A stretch of 64,000 nt of DNA from Chryseobacterium sp. ON_d1 (GTDB lineage: Bacteria; Bacteroidota; Bacteroidia; Flavobacteriales; Weeksellaceae): positions 310,001-374,000 of the forward strand of contig NZ_BJTC01000003.1 in the NCBI RefSeq assembly GCF_006829085.1, in the 5' to 3' direction. The notes beneath the pieces were generated by a model that had not been told where the DNA came from, made no database searches, and saw only the letters and a program-made list of their open reading frames with translations. Position 1 is the stretch's first letter. Each line of letters begins with the position of its first letter. The position numbers and the translations under genes are program-made. Shown piece by piece: positions 1 to 10,217 of the stretch.

Positions 1-3000
1 CAATTATTTCCTGACATGATCAGCACCTGGCTTTCCGTTCCGTATTTGATCTCGTTAAGGAATATTTCTTTTCCCTCATCCAACGGAATCATAGAAATAC
101 CTCTTCGTTCGTATTCTGATTCAAGGGTGGACGAAACCATTCCGGCACCTTTCCATGGTCCCCAGTTGATGGAAATTACTTTCCCCTTTAATCTTTTGTT
201 TAAAGCATTGGCATAATCATCCAGTACACTGTTGGCGGCAGCATAATCTGTCTGGCCTTTGTTACCATACACGGAAGCAATACTTGAGAACAATACCACA
301 AACTGACAGTCTGAACGAAGCTGTTCTGCCAATACACGAAGTGGTTTCACTTTGGTATCAAATACACGTCCAAAAGAGCTTATTGTCTTTTGCTTGAATA
401 ATTTATCTTCTAAAAGACCGGCTCCATGAATGACCCCGTCAAGACGGTTGTATTTTTCATAGATATGACTGATCAGATGACTCAAGCCTTCTTCGTCACA
501 AAGATCCAGTGATTGATAAATAATCGTATTTCCAAGTTCTTCCATATCGCGTATTGTGCGTAGGATCTGGTTATTTTTGAAAATCTTCGTCGTTTCTTTT
601 TCTATTTCTGCAGGGGATGTAAATTGACCTGACTTGATCAGGAAGCCTCTGATTTCTTCTTTGGTTTTCATGCCTTCAAAGTCTTTCGCAGAAAGTTCAT
701 TTCTGGGATCAGCGGATCTACCTACCAGAATATAAGTACAAGGATAAGCCTGAGACATATGTTTCACCAGTTCGGCAGTAATTCCCTGTGCACCTCCCAG
801 TACCAGGACTACAGATTTCTGATCTAACTGGATATGAGCTTCATTCAGACTTGTTGATAATGGAGAGGGAATGATATCTACTTTATGTCGTTGGTCATTT
901 TTATAAATGATTTCAACAGGTTTATCGTTGGTAAGGATTTCCTTTAAAGTAATCTCAGCAATCTGGTCTACTTCCTGAGGGGTGTTCAGGCTGATTAATC
1001 TACAAGTTGTATTATCAAATTCTCTTGCCAAACTTTTGAAAAGTCCAGGATATCCCTGATGATGACGTAATATGCTTGCATCTGTAATTTCCTGAAGGTG
1101 TGCCGGAATGTCTGAGATCAGGTATACCCATTTCGCCTTATCAAAATCCAGTTTTTTGATCAGATCTACATGATCAATAATGCTCGGTTTATCAGTTGCT
1201 GAGAACAGATCCAGCATAATTAATCCGTCAATATCGGAAAGATCTTTTTCTGTATCTGCCAATTCTACGATAGCTCCGTGTTTCTCCAAAGCTTCTTTGA
1301 TTGCAGAAGTTTGTTTGCTGTCATCCTGAGTGATAGCAAAACGTTTTCCATTCAAAACTTCTGTATTCTGTACTAAAGAAGCATCTGTAGGAGTGATGTC
1401 AAAACGGAGACGTGAAAGTATGTTTTGAGTTGGTTCTGTAGTATTTTTTTCTTTCACTTTCTGAGCTGCATCGTTGGTTTCACCATTCATCTCACTGATC
1501 CAGCTCGCCAGACCTCGAAGGGTTTTAATAGCAGCCAGTTTTTCCATGACATCATCGGCCTGTTCAAGGTTTTGACCAAATCCGATCTTGGTTTTAAGAT
1601 CACTGATGATTTCCATACGTTTGATGGAGTCTATACTTAAATCTGCTTCCAGGTCAAGATCAAGACCTAACATTTCTTTTGGATATCCTGTTTTTTCACT
1701 TACAATATTCAGAATGGCATTTTGAAGATCTTCCAGAGAGAATGCCGGTTGAGATTGTGATTTTGAAACTGTTGATTCAGTCGCAGATCCTTTTTTTTCA
1801 GGAGTAGCAGATGTTTCTGTTCCTGAAAATTCTGTAAGCCATGAAACCAGTCCGCTTAAGGTCTTTATTCCTGCAAGCTGTTCCATAACAGTATCTTCAC
1901 TGGTATTTCCGTTACCCAGCGTCCCCAGTTCATTGCGAAGTGTTCCGATAATTTCTACTCTTTTAATAGAATCGATGCTTAAATCGGCTTCAAGATCCAT
2001 TTCCATACCCAGCATTTCCTGAGGATATCCGGTTTTGTCACTTACCACCTGTAGTAATAAGGATTTGATATCTCTTGATGGTGCCTGTTGTATTGAGGCA
2101 ACTGCTGGTTTTTCCTGTTGAACAGGCTGAACCGGAATAGCAGATACGGGCTGATGGGCAGGAGCGGGTACCGGAGAATTATAGACAGGAGCGGGGAATG
2201 CCTGAGGGTTCTGTCCCATAAAGGAAAGCATTACATCACGCTGTGCCTGTATCATTAATTTCATACTGTTTAAATATTCCTGCAGCATACGTTCGGCAGT
2301 AGATTGTGCTTCGGCTGCTGGTGCCTGATGAGTTGTAGTAAAATTGTTCATGGGAATAGGGTTTATGAGTGGTGGTGCACCATTAGATGGCAGATTACCG
2401 GTAGTTGGGTGGGCAGTTTGCCCGTTAACACGCCAGATAGCAGGGCTTTTCTTATAAAGTTCAGGTTGATTAAGATCAATAACCTTCACGTTTCTGCCAT
2501 CAAACAGTTTGTCAATATTAAAGCTTCTGCCCGTTCCTAAATATTGTGCCAGCATGCAAAGCAGATGACTGAATTTATTGTGGCTGTTGTCTTCAACATA
2601 TAGGGTCAGCTGATCTTTTTCCAGGCAGGATTTGGTCAGTCCGGTAAGTACTTTTCCTGGTCCTACCTCGATGAATATTCTTGCACCGTCATTATACATG
2701 GCCTGCAGCTGTTCTACAAATCTTACAGGCTGTACCAGATGATCGGTAAGTCTTTCTTTTATTTCATATGGATTCTCTGGATATACCTGTGCTGTAGTAT
2801 TAGACCATACAGGTATCTGCATTTCCCCGAAAGGAATATCTTTCAACACTTCAGCATATAGTTCCTTGGATTTTGCCAATAAAGGACTGTGGAATGCACA
2901 GGCAACTTCCAGTTTTTTAGCAGAAATACCCTCCTGTTTAAGCATCTCAAGCAGTTTATTGATGGCTTCCGTACTTCCGGCAATAACACATTGTGTAGGA

Positions 3001-6000
3001 GCGTTGAAGTTCACAGGATAACATCCTTCTACTTTAGCAATAACAGGCTGAAGACGTTCCGGAGTAGCACTTGCAGCCAGCATTGAACCAGGGTCTCCGC
3101 CTTCTACTGAATCTAAAATAGACTGAGCTCTCTTAACACTTAAATCCACCAGCTTGTCTTCTCCGAATACTCCTGCAAAACATAAAGCCGGTAATTCACC
3201 ATAGCTATGACCTGCCAGCATATCCGGGATAATGCCTAATGATTCAAGGAATTTAGCCAATGCAAGATCAACAATTCCTAAAAGCGGCTGAGCCAAACGG
3301 GTATCTCTGATCGTTTCTTTCTGTTGCTTTAAATCAGCTTCGTTAAAGGTTTTAGAAGGAAAAATTACTTTTTCAAGATCAGGGTATTCATCAAGAAGTT
3401 TACGCATGGCCGGGAAAACTACAAACAGGTCACGGGCCATATTAATTCTCTGACTGCCCTGTCCAGGAAATGTAAATGCGACTTTACCTTCTTTTTTATT
3501 TACAGTAAAGGTGTCTTTTGTCTCAATCCCTAGCAATACCAGCTCAAGCTTCATCATCAGATCTTCCACCGTATCTGCTACGATGCTGAACTGGATAGGC
3601 TTTTCTGAACTGATGCTTAAGCTGTACGCAATATCCTGTAACGGAATACCATCATTAATTTCTAATAAAGTTTTAATCTGACCGGACTGTTCTTTTGCCT
3701 CTTCATAAGTATCTCCACGGAAAACAAATAATTCTGAAGGCCATGACTGCATGGCAATTGAATTATCCTGTTTAGGATGGTTGGCAATGACCGTATGAAA
3801 GTTGGTTCCCCCAAATCCAAAAGCACTGATTCCTGCATAACGGTTTTTTTCTGACCATAATCCACTTTCTGAATGGAATGCAAATGGGCTGGTTCCAGCA
3901 TTGTAATAGGCATTAGGCTGCTGAAGATGAAGGGTAGGTGGTTTTACACCATGATATACCGCAAGGGAAGCTTTGATTAATCCTGCTAATCCGGCGGCGC
4001 ATTTCGTATGTCCGATCTGTGTTTTCACTGAACCTAGATGGGTTTGCCCAGGTAGCGCCCCTGAACGGCTGAACAGATTTGTCAGGGCACTCAATTCTGT
4101 TTTATCTCCCACGACAGTTCCGGTACCGTGAGCTTCCACTAACCCTACGGAAGCAGGGCTGATGCCTGCCTGGGTGTAAGCACGTTCTAATGCCCTTACC
4201 TGGCCTATTTTTCTAGGGGCAGTCAATCCCAGAGCTTTACCGTCACTGGATCCGCCTACTCCTTTAATTACAGAATAGATACGGTCACCATCGTTGATAG
4301 CATCTTCATATCGTTTCAGGACAAGGATAGCAATTCCTTCTCCAAGAGCGATGCCGTCTGCATCACTGTCGAACGTAGCACATCTTCCTTTTCTGGAAAG
4401 CGCATGGGTACTGGAGAACATCAGGTAATCGTTGATGCCGTTGTGTAAATCTGCTCCTCCTGCAAGAACCATATCGGATTTTCCTAAGACAAGTTCCTGG
4501 CAGGCAAGATCAATAGCGGCTAGTGAAGAGGCACAGGCTGCATCTACGGTGAAGTTTCTGCCTCCCAGATCCAGTCGGTTTGTAATTCTACCCGCGATTA
4601 CATTCGCCAGGATACCTGGAAAAGAATCTTCTGTGGTGTGCGGAAATGCTTCTTTTACTTCTTCGTGAATTTCTCCGAAAACCTGCTTATAATATCCTCT
4701 GAAACTATAGCTGTTGGCAAGATCATTTCCCCCTTCAGCTCCTATAATGACAGAAATGTTTTCTCTGTTGATGTGTTTTTCACCATATCCGGCATCTTCC
4801 ATGGCACGTTTTGCTACCAATAAGGTCAGTAATTGTGTAGGTTCAATGGCTGCCAATGATTGTGGCGGAATTCCAAATGCCAATGGATCAAAATCGATTT
4901 TAGGAATGAATCCTCCCCATTTTGAATGGGATACATCCGGACCGTCAGAATCCGGGTGATAATACAGTTCTTTATTCCATCTTTCATCCGGTACTTCGGT
5001 AACACTGTCTTTTCCTAAAATGATATTTCTCCAGTATTCATCAAGGTTTTTAGCACCGGGGAAGATACATTCCATCCCTACAATTGCAATATCCAGCGGT
5101 TTTTCTGTAGAAACCGGCTTTTCCGGTAATGCTGCATTCTGAATATATTCGTAATTATCTGTAATGTTTTGGTGAAGAGCTGCCAGTGAAATTACACGGT
5201 TGTGCATCGTAGCCACCTGACCGATCATATACATTCCTAGATCCAGCTGGTCGTCTTTGGGGATATTGACAAGTTTATCGCCCTGACGCTCTATACCTTT
5301 AGCAGCAATACGTAAACGGCCTACGTTTAATTTTTCAAGCTGTTCCCATACCTCTTTTTTATCCATTCCTGCAGCTAAAAGCTTTGCTTTTTCAGTATTG
5401 AAATGATGTGCAAATGCCGTATTCAGGCAGCGTGTCTCATGTCCGGGAGCTGTTTCCAGAAGGACTGTATCTTTCGCCTGCATAGCCTGCGACTGGAATT
5501 CTTCCTGAATAGCTCCGGTCTGTACCGCTTCATGGGTGTAGAGATAGGCTGTTCCCATCAGTACACCTACTTTTACACCTCTTGCGGCTAAAGGTGCGGC
5601 CATAATGGATACAAAAGCGGTTGAAAATGCGTTATGAATTCCTCCTGCAAAAAAGACACTGATATTTTCAGGATGGTCTTCTTTCAAGATACGTTCGATC
5701 TGTTTTTCCCAAAGAACCATACTGGACAGAGGGCCTACGTGACCTCCACATTCGCGTCCTTCAAAAATGAAGTTTTTAGCGCCTTCTTTCAGGAAAATAT
5801 CCAGAAGGGCAGGGGACGGAACGTGTAGGAATGATTTTATTCCTGCTTTTTCAAATATTTTGGCCTGGGCGGGTCTTCCTCCTGCAATCAAAACTACAGG
5901 CGGTTTCGCTTCTAATATGTAGGAAGTCTGTTCATCTCTTAATTCCTGTGGTGCAAAACCTAAAATTCCCACTCCCCAGGTTTTCTCCCCAGCCAGCTTT

Positions 6001-7019
6001 TTGGTATCCATTACCAGAGACTTTGCAGACTCTCCTTTCAATAAGGATAAAGCGACAAATGGTAAAGCTCCGGCATCAGCAACTGCATTGGCAAATAAAG
6101 GAACATCACTTACGCGGGTCATAGGACCTTGGGCGATAGGATAATCTAAACCCAGTTCCTGAGCCATCGGATTACCTTTATCAATTACCTTCAGCGCCTT
6201 TGCCTGCTTCAAATGTCCATACATGGCTTCTTTGAATCCGAAAATCATTTTTTTCAGCGTCCTGAAGTCTTCATACAGGTCTGTTGCAAGTGAAATGTCC
6301 TGTCCCATAGGAATGTAGCATGTACTCAGGTTCAGTCCTTTAAAGTACTGTTTCAGATCTTCAGCGGTAACATTTTCTGGCAACAAAGGAGAGTTTGGTC
6401 TTACCAGCACCCGATGGTTGGCGATTATCTTAGTTTCTGTACCATTCAGTTTTGAGCATACATCCTTCAGTTCCTGGGGAACTGAGCTTTCAGGGAACAA
6501 AGCCAGCTGGCTGTCCAGTACTACTCCTGCAGCACCTAATGCTTTAGATGCAGCGGCAGTATGGAGACCTATTCCTCCCTGTACCCACACCGGAATACTC
6601 TGTATTTCTTTGATCACACGCTGAAATAATACAAACGTGGATTCATAACCTACCCATCCGCCAGCTTCATTCCCCTTAATAATAATTCCTTCTGCTCCGG
6701 ATTGTTCAGCCTGTCTGGCTTCTTCCACACTGCTTACCTGATAAACAGCAGGCAGATGAGAAGGCCCGGAAATTCCGCATGGAAGAATCGCAAACCTGAC
6801 TTTTTCAGGAATTTGCAGGGTAGTGAAATTGTTGTTAGAAAAATAAATACCATAGGATGGTACGTCTATCTGATCAAGTTGATGTAACGCTTCCTGGGCA
6901 GTTGTCAGCTCGTCACCTAGACTCAGGACGGGAAATGCACCCGCCTGATGTAGTTTAAGCATAAGGTTAACGTCAGGTTTTTCGAATGGCGTTAGTCCAA
7001 TAATGGTTAAGTTTTTCAT
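1..7019 (-). CDS. Type I polyketide / PUFA-like synthase (5' part; runs off window)
   Basis: Multidomain megasynthase, at least 2339 codons, with its C-terminus outside the window. Order seen: TIM-barrel nitronate-monooxygenase-like domain (about 1-280, GGWVGYES); a second such barrel (about 315-600, ECGGHVGP), like the PfaD enoyl reductase; ketosynthase (about 640-1080) with active-site DAACASS near 825 and the two later His motifs (EAHGTGT, GHTKCAAG); acyltransferase with GHSYGE near 1271; two acyl carrier domains near 1678 and 1793, both with DLEADLSIDSIKR; ketoreductase from about 2065 with GGAQGI and YAAAN. The tandem ACPs, KS-AT order and PfaD-like barrels resemble PUFA/secondary-lipid synthases, so the product is probably a reduced polyketide or unusual fatty acid (inference). 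Start chosen at the Met of MKNLTIIG; in-frame ATGs at 7055 and further upstream are possible. Confidence 0.9.
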   Translation of the reverse strand, partial: MKNLTIIGLTPFEKPDVNLMLKLHQAGAFPVLSLGDELTTAQEALHQLDQIDVPSYGIYFSNNNFTTLQIPEKVRFAILPCGISGPSHLPAVYQVSSVEEARQAEQSGAEGIIIKGNEAGGWVGYESTFVLFQRVIKEIQSIPVWVQGGIGLHTAAASKALGAAGVVLDSQLALFPESSVPQELKDVCSKLNGTETKIIANHRVLVRPNSPLLPENVTAEDLKQYFKGLNLSTCYIPMGQDISLATDLYEDFRTLKKMIFGFKEAMYGHLKQAKALKVIDKGNPMAQELGLDYPIAQGPMTRVSDVPLFANAVADAGALPFVALSLLKGESAKSLVMDTKKLAGEKTWGVGILGFAPQELRDEQTSYILEAKPPVVLIAGGRPAQAKIFEKAGIKSFLHVPSPALLDIFLKEGAKNFIFEGRECGGHVGPLSSMVLWEKQIERILKEDHPENISVFFAGGIHNAFSTAFVSIMAAPLAARGVKVGVLMGTAYLYTHEAVQTGAIQEEFQSQAMQAKDTVLLETAPGHETRCLNTAFAHHFNTEKAKLLAAGMDKKEVWEQLEKLNVGRLRIAAKGIERQGDKLVNIPKDDQLDLGMYMIGQVATMHNRVISLAALHQNITDNYEYIQNAALPEKPVSTEKPLDIAIVGMECIFPGAKNLDEYWRNIILGKDSVTEVPDERWNKELYYHPDSDGPDVSHSKWGGFIPKIDFDPLAFGIPPQSLAAIEPTQLLTLLVAKRAMEDAGYGEKHINRENISVIIGAEGGNDLANSYSFRGYYKQVFGEIHEEVKEAFPHTTEDSFPGILANVIAGRITNRLDLGGRNFTVDAACASSLAAIDLACQELVLGKSDMVLAGGADLHNGINDYLMFSSTHALSRKGRCATFDSDADGIALGEGIAILVLKRYEDAINDGDRIYSVIKGVGGSSDGKALGLTAPRKIGQVRALERAYTQAGISPASVGLVEAHGTGTVVGDKTELSALTNLFSRSGALPGQTHLGSVKTQIGHTKCAAGLAGLIKASLAVYHGVKPPTLHLQQPNAYYNAGTSPFAFHSESGLWSEKNRYAGISAFGFGGTNFHTVIANHPKQDNSIAMQSWPSELFVFRGDTYEEAKEQSGQIKTLLEINDGIPLQDIAYSLSISSEKPIQFSIVADTVEDLMMKLELVLLGIETKDTFTVNKKEGKVAFTFPGQGSQRINMARDLFVVFPAMRKLLDEYPDLEKVIFPSKTFNEADLKQQKETIRDTRLAQPLLGIVDLALAKFLESLGIIPDMLAGHSYGELPALCFAGVFGEDKLVDLSVKRAQSILDSVEGGDPGSMLAASATPERLQPVIAKVEGCYPVNFNAPTQCVIAGSTEAINKLLEMLKQEGISAKKLEVACAFHSPLLAKSKELYAEVLKDIPFGEMQIPVWSNTTAQVYPENPYEIKERLTDHLVQPVRFVEQLQAMYNDGARIFIEVGPGKVLTGLTKSCLEKDQLTLYVEDNSHNKFSHLLCMLAQYLGTGRSFNIDKLFDGRNVKVIDLNQPELYKKSPAIWRVNGQTAHPTTGNLPSNGAPPLINPIPMNNFTTTHQAPAAEAQSTAERMLQEYLNSMKLMIQAQRDVMLSFMGQNPQAFPAPVYNSPVPAPAHQPVSAIPVQPVQQEKPAVASIQQAPSRDIKSLLLQVVSDKTGYPQEMLGMEMDLEADLSIDSIKRVEIIGTLRNELGTLGNGNTSEDTVMEQLAGIKTLSGLVSWLTEFSGTETSATPEKKGSATESTVSKSQSQPAFSLEDLQNAILNIVSEKTGYPKEMLGLDLDLEADLSIDSIKRMEIISDLKTKIGFGQNLEQADDVMEKLAAIKTLRGLASWISEMNGETNDAAQKVKEKNTTEPTQNILSRLRFDITPTDASLVQNTEVLNGKRFAITQDDSKQTSAIKEALEKHGAIVELADTEKDLSDIDGLIMLDLFSATDKPSIIDHVDLIKKLDFDKAKWVYLISDIPAHLQEITDASILRHHQGYPGLFKSLAREFDNTTCRLISLNTPQEVDQIAEITLKEILTNDKPVEIIYKNDQRHKVDIIPSPLSTSLNEAHIQLDQKSVVLVLGGAQGITAELVKHMSQAYPCTYILVGRSADPRNELSAKDFEGMKTKEEIRGFLIKSGQFTSPAEIEKETTKIFKNNQILRTIRDMEELGNTIIYQSLDLCDEEGLSHLISHIYEKYNRLDGVIHGAGLLEDKLFKQKTISSFGRVFDTKVKPLRVLAEQLRSDCQFVVLFSSIASVYGNKGQTDYAAANSVLDDYANALNKRLKGKVISINWGPWKGAGMVSSTLESEYERRGISMIPLDEGKEIFLNEIKYGTESQVLIMSGNN

Positions 7020-7200
7020 GGCGTGATAATTATTGAATGATGGCAAGAGATTCATAACAAAGTGCTGGGCCTTTCGGTAATAAGACCCCATGCTTTTCAT
7101 TATGATATAATAAAATTGGTTTTTGTTAAATCGTTAACGAAATGTATCGTTTTGTGATAACTCATCAATAATTTGTTATTCTTCAATAACTTATTAGATG

Positions 7201-7301
7201 TAAGTTTAATGTCCGGCTTTTCAAAGGGCATTAGCCTGATTTTACTCAAGTTTTTCATAGCATTTACGGTATTGAATAGTTGGTAATATATCATAACAAA
7301 A
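7201..7301 (-). pseudogene. Degraded duplicate of the synthase 5' end
   Basis: This stretch aligns without gaps to 6962-7062, which spans the start codon of the neighbouring synthase, at an offset of 239 bp and about two-thirds identity (67 of 101 counted by eye). The copied peptide starts MKNLSKIRLMPFEKPDIKL against MKNLTIIGLTPFEKPDVNL in the gene, then loses similarity and stops. It is a partial tandem duplication or the last trace of a second synthase gene. Confidence 0.75.
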
Positions 7302-7956
7302 TATCAATTCAGACAGTTTTAACTGCAGATTTCTTGTTATGGTGAATAAAAATAATAAAAATATAATATATATTCAATCATAAATGAAATTTGATAATGA
7401 TTTTTTAATATAAAAAATTCAATTGTTCAAATTTTATTAAAGTATATTTATTGTTTTATTATTCTTAGAAACAGGTCGATACAATCTTATTAGCCATAAC
7501 TATAAATAATTATAGTTAAAGAAATGTTAAGCAAATATAGTAATAAAAAATAAAATATTTCAAAAAAGAGAGATTTGTTTTTGATATATTACAAAAAGAT
7601 AATATACAGTGAATAATGTTCAGAAATGCTAGAATAGTCTTTATCAATCTGATAAAACGATAATGCGAATATAAATAAAATTAATCAATATATTGTGATT
7701 TAATTTAAATTATTTGTGAATTTTTCATATCTTTTTGATAAATAAACATATAGGTATTTTTAAGAATAATTAATATATCTTTTCGAAATTCATAAAAAAA
7801 AGTAAATATCTCATATCAGTATTTTTTTTATTTTTTAGAGTAAATAATCTGTTTGTTAATGAGTTATATTGGCGTATAACCTCTTTGGGGATTTCGAAAA
7901 ACATCTGTCCTGCATTTACAATTTATGATAATACCAGTGTTTTGTAAAAACTTTTG
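7302..7956. other. AT-rich intergenic spacer
   Basis: Extremely AT-rich sequence with stops in all frames between the synthase and a hydrolase gene. I see no gene here. It must hold the divergent promoters for both sides, but no clear box for the synthase could be picked. Confidence 0.6.
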
Positions 7957-7964
7957 TATTTTTG
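7957..7964 (+). promoter_or_regulatory. Bacteroidota -7 box (TATTTTTG)
   Basis: TATTTTTG followed by C fits the TAnnTTTG consensus of flavobacterial sigma-A promoters. A TTTG lies only 12 bp upstream, closer than the usual 17-23, so the -33 box is weak. Use of this promoter would give a 5' untranslated region of about 270 nt before the hydrolase gene. Confidence 0.45.
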
Positions 7965-8062
7965 CACTGTTACAAACTAAATCATAATTTGATATCTGAT
8001 GAAATTATGATTGATATATGCCTGTACTTTATAATATGAAGCTCATTTTCTGATATTGATCA

Positions 8063-8164
8063 ATGATGGTGATCAAGAATGAGTTTCAATATTATCCATC
8101 CATTACTCATTCGTGTAAACCTGCCTTTTTTGAAATTGACCAGTTTCTGGTTGATCTTGAATAA
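8063..8164 (+). CDS. Possible 33-residue small ORF
   Basis: ATG ATG GTG opens a 33-codon frame ending at TAA, with a protein-like composition (NEFQYYPSITHSCKPAFFE). It lies in the long leader of the downstream hydrolase, right after an imperfect hairpin (about 8038-8088). It could be a leader peptide, a small protein or a gene remnant. I do not recognise it. Confidence 0.2.
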   Translation: MMVIKNEFQYYPSITHSCKPAFFEIDQFLVDLE

Positions 8165-8242
8165 CTGCATTCAGATTCCGGAGATCTGACTTTTTGGGGG
8201 TATCATACAGAAATTTGTTTTGGATTTAAAAAAATACTACAA

Positions 8243-9118
8243 ATGAAAACAGGTATATATATGAAACAGACAACAATTTTCAAATCAGATGCTCACAGAG
8301 AAAAGGTATTGGAGCAGTATGATACTGTGCTGGCAAATTTTAAAGGAAATATCCGTCAGCAAATGGTCCCAACAAATTTTGGAGAAACCCATGTTCTGAG
8401 TTATGGAAATGAAGATCATCCTAAACTTATATTACTTCATGGGGCTAATTCTAATGCTGCGTCCTGGATAAAAGATCTTGTTTTGTACGGCAAAGAATAC
8501 AAAGTATATGTTATTGATATTATTGGGGAACCAGGTAAAAGTGAGCAAAACAGACTTCCTTACAAAGGGGATCATTACAGTGACTGGCTGAATGAGATTT
8601 TCCAACAGCTGAAAATAGCAGAAGCATCTTTGGTGGGATTGTCTCAAGGCGGATGGCTTGCAATAAAGTTTGCATCCAGATATCCTGAAAAGGTCAGTCA
8701 GCTCATTCTTCTTTCTCCGGGAGGAATTGTAAAAACGAAGCGCAGTTTTGTTTTGAAAGCGATACTCTTTTCTTTTCTCGGGAATGCCGGGAAGAGAAAA
8801 ATCAATAAACTGATTATGGGTTCACAGAAAATAGATCAGCCGATTCTGGACTTTATGAATCTCATGCAGTCTTCTGTTAATGCAAGGATGGATAAGGAAT
8901 ATATTTTTTCTGATGAAGAATTGAAAAATATCACCATGCCTGTCTTCTTTATAGGAGGAGCAGATGATGTGATCCGGGATTCTCAACAGATAAAAGAAAG
9001 ACTTGAAAGATTACTTCCGGATTTTGAATCTTATATTGATCCGGAAAAAGGGCATGTACTGGTCGGTCTTGCAGATAAAATAAATACATTTTTAATAAAT
9101 AGGAGAGATCATCATTAA
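8243..9118 (+). CDS. Alpha/beta hydrolase family protein
   Basis: A 291-residue cytosolic alpha/beta hydrolase. The oxyanion-region motif LLHGANSNAASW sits near residue 75, the nucleophile elbow GLSQGGW near 140, an acid candidate in GGADDV near 240 and the catalytic His in KGHVL near 273, so the triad looks complete. There is no signal peptide. Proteins of this class hydrolyse esters or related bonds; the substrate cannot be read from sequence. It is a single gene with a long leader and is closed by a strong hairpin. A second ATG six codons in (MKQTTIFKSD) is an equally good start. Confidence 0.85.
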   Translation: MKTGIYMKQTTIFKSDAHREKVLEQYDTVLANFKGNIRQQMVPTNFGETHVLSYGNEDHPKLILLHGANSNAASWIKDLVLYGKEYKVYVIDIIGEPGKSEQNRLPYKGDHYSDWLNEIFQQLKIAEASLVGLSQGGWLAIKFASRYPEKVSQLILLSPGGIVKTKRSFVLKAILFSFLGNAGKRKINKLIMGSQKIDQPILDFMNLMQSSVNARMDKEYIFSDEELKNITMPVFFIGGADDVIRDSQQIKERLERLLPDFESYIDPEKGHVLVGLADKINTFLINRRDHH

Positions 9119-9132
9119 GCCTTTATGTAAGA

Positions 9133-9161
9133 GGGCTCCAAAACAAAATGTTTTGGAGCCC
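9133..9161. terminator. Bidirectional terminator hairpin
   Basis: Perfect 12-bp stem GGGCTCCAAAAC / GTTTTGGAGCCC with a 5-nt loop, placed between the converging hydrolase and glutaminase genes. No long T tract follows, but stem strength and position support termination on both strands. Confidence 0.75.
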
Positions 9162-9188
9162 CTTATGATACTTTATGTGCTTTAATCT

Positions 9189-10202
9189 TTAAAAAATACT
9201 TAATCCGTACTGTTTGGCCAGATCTAAAATCATGTGGTAACCTGCCAGCGAATTTCCATGCTGATCTAAGGCAGGACTGAATACCCCGATTCCTATTTTT
9301 CCGGGAACACTCACTGTAATTCCACCACCGACACCGGATTTACTTGGCAGACCTACCATTCTGGAATATTCTCCGCTGAACTCATACATTCCGGCAGTCA
9401 GCATCTGTGATTCTATCAGTTTGGCCATGTCAGCATTTTTATATGTAGAATCTCCGTCAAATCTTACACACTGATTGGCAAAGAAATACCCGATTTTTGC
9501 AAGGTCTTCCGCGGTAAGTTCAATAGAACACTGTTTGAAATAATTGTCCAGCTGGTCTTCGTTTCCTGAAATAAGACCACTGTTTTTCATGATGTAAAAC
9601 ATGCCACGGTTGCGATGTCCCGTTGATTTTTCGGATTCATAAACGGATTTGTTATACTCTATTGAAGGATTTTTGGTAATGTACCTCACCATGTCCAGTA
9701 TTTTAAGGAAAGGTTTTTCACCATCTCCTGATATTAATGAAGTGGTAAGAATAGCTCCTGCATTCATCATTGGATTGAGCGGTTTTCCTGTGGTTTCAAG
9801 ATTTGAAAAATGATTAAAAGGTTTGTCTGAACCGTAGTACCCCATTTTATCAAAAATATGGGTTTCTCCTTTTTCGTTAACTGCAACCATCAGTGAAATG
9901 ATTTTAGAAATACTCTGCATTGTGAATTTCTTGCTTACATCACCAGTATTGAATACCTTTCCGTTCTTATCCACCACTGAGAAAGCAATGGCTTTAGCAT
10001 CCATTTTTCCCAGTTCAGGAATATAATCGGCTACTTTTCCCTGGGTATAATATGCTCTGTTTTTCTCAAGAATGGTATTTAAAGTTTTCTCTGATATGGT
10101 TGAAATATCTGCTGCTTTCTGAGCATAAACAATGGTGTTTAAGGATAAAAAAGCCGCGGTGCAAATTCCTTTTGCAGAAAATAAAAAGCTGTTGTTTTTC
10201 AT
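9189..10202 (-). CDS. glsA: Glutaminase A, exported
   Basis: Serine-dependent glutaminase (L-glutamine to L-glutamate and ammonia), about 337 residues. Family motifs: FTMQSISK with the catalytic Ser-x-x-Lys near residue 90, PLNPMMNAGAI near 140, and SGVGGGI near 305. The length matches the single-domain bacterial enzyme with an added N-terminal signal sequence (KGICTAAFLSLNTIVYAQ), so it is probably periplasmic, unlike the cytosolic E. coli enzymes. The start at MKNNSF is preferred; an upstream ATG would add five residues. It is monocistronic and converges on the hydrolase gene. Confidence 0.93.
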   Translation of the reverse strand: MKNNSFLFSAKGICTAAFLSLNTIVYAQKAADISTISEKTLNTILEKNRAYYTQGKVADYIPELGKMDAKAIAFSVVDKNGKVFNTGDVSKKFTMQSISKIISLMVAVNEKGETHIFDKMGYYGSDKPFNHFSNLETTGKPLNPMMNAGAILTTSLISGDGEKPFLKILDMVRYITKNPSIEYNKSVYESEKSTGHRNRGMFYIMKNSGLISGNEDQLDNYFKQCSIELTAEDLAKIGYFFANQCVRFDGDSTYKNADMAKLIESQMLTAGMYEFSGEYSRMVGLPSKSGVGGGITVSVPGKIGIGVFSPALDQHGNSLAGYHMILDLAKQYGLSIF

Positions 10203-10217
10203 AGGGAAGATCTTCAA

